NCBI GenBank assembly: GCA_003224195.1 | Contig: QHYP01000185.1 | Coordinates: forward strand, 1-5,174 | Direction: 5' to 3' | DNA length: 5,174 nt | Origin: Acidobacteriota bacterium | Lineage (GTDB): Bacteria; Acidobacteriota; Terriglobia; Acidiferrales; UBA7541 | Part shown: positions 4,862 to 5,174 of the stretch, piece after piece | Position numbering within the stretch: position 1 is the first letter of the stretch | Layout of the letters: each line of letters begins with the position of its first letter | The notes under the pieces: model-generated | Seen by the model: only the letters and a program-made list of their open reading frames with translations | Told to the model about the DNA's origin: nothing | Databases searched by the model: none | Made by a program: the position numbers and the translations under genes

Positions 4862-5174
4862 TCAGAAATCCGGCTGAGGAGCGGGAGCAGGCACGGGTCT
4901 GTGGAACAGGTGGCCGCGCCTTCCCGGTCCCTCCTCTTGAATCGTGTAATCTGCGGGGACCTGGAAGAGAGACGCCGCCGGCTCCGAGCGCTGTAGATTC
5001 GCGAGTTGGTAAGTCGTCTCCCCGAAGCGCGGATCACTGCGTTTGCTCATCACCACGATCTGCAGGTCCGAGGAATACCAGCGCTCGGAAACGATGATAA
5101 TTGGTTGCTCGTTGCCAATTTGGCCGGCCGGAATCGTCCGGGTGTAGCGGGTACCTTCGGCGGTGACGCCGTTG
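4862..5174 (-). CDS. C-terminal fragment of an Acidobacteriota-type uncharacterised secreted protein
   Basis: The frame is open from the right edge of the window to the stop at 4864-4862, giving the last 103 residues. The start and any signal peptide lie outside. The fragment begins NGVTAEGTRYTRTIPAG and continues with IGNEQPIIIVSERWYSSDLQ, a VVMSKRSDPRFGETTYQL block and ANLQRSEPAASLFQVPADYT. It ends in a Pro-rich tail (PVPAPAPQPDF). From memory, these motifs mark a family abundant in Acidobacteriota, usually annotated as hypothetical and predicted to be exported. No function is established as far as I know. An internal ATG at 5050 is not a likely start because the family homology continues upstream of it. 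The gene converges on the PLP enzyme gene and has its own hairpin terminator. Confidence 0.82.
   Translation of the reverse strand, partial: NGVTAEGTRYTRTIPAGQIGNEQPIIIVSERWYSSDLQIVVMSKRSDPRFGETTYQLANLQRSEPAASLFQVPADYTIQEEGPGRRGHLFHRPVPAPAPQPDF

Overview
The window looks like a chromosomal segment of an Acidobacteriota bacterium (Solibacter/Bryobacter-like, probably from soil). The main reason is the truncated secreted protein at the right edge. Its SERWYSSDLQ, SDPRFGETTYQL and SLFQVP-type motifs belong to a family I know almost only from this phylum. The small carboxypeptidase-regulatory-like protein ending in RPPKWY and the RPIR-type FtsX permease fit the same group. Coding regions are moderately GC-rich. 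I see no rRNA, tRNA, CRISPR array, insertion sequence, integrase or phage gene.

Layout, left to right. (1) Positions 1-591, plus strand: the C-terminal end of an unidentified small protein, then a complete 144-residue protein with an N-terminal membrane or secretion segment. The two are 11 bases apart and share a short C-terminal motif, so they probably form an operon of related proteins of unknown function. (2) Positions 600-2548, minus strand: an FtsX/MacB-type ABC transporter permease followed by a ferredoxin/flavodoxin-NADP+ reductase. A 16-bp perfect palindrome spans the convergent junction at 588-603 and contains both stop codons. (3) Positions 2549-2911: 363 bases without a convincing gene, holding a candidate promoter for the permease and two strong dyads. 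(4) Positions 2912-3340, minus strand: a small secreted beta-sandwich protein. (5) Positions 3341-3606: a divergent intergenic region rich in inverted repeats, with a candidate promoter and a structured leader. (6) Positions 3607-4746, plus strand: a complete trans-sulfuration-type PLP enzyme (cystathionine gamma-synthase/lyase family). (7) Positions 4747-4861: a convergent spacer with a hairpin terminator. (8) Positions 4862-5174, minus strand: the C-terminal end of the secreted acidobacterial family protein.

The genes do not form one obvious pathway. The reductase supplies or takes low-potential electrons through FAD and NADP(H). The PLP enzyme belongs to methionine/cysteine sulfur metabolism. 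The permease, the small secreted protein and the right-edge protein act at the envelope. I found no clear undescribed system. The best leads are the paired small proteins at the left edge, the permease without an adjacent ATPase, and the dense inverted repeats and structured leader ahead of the PLP enzyme gene.
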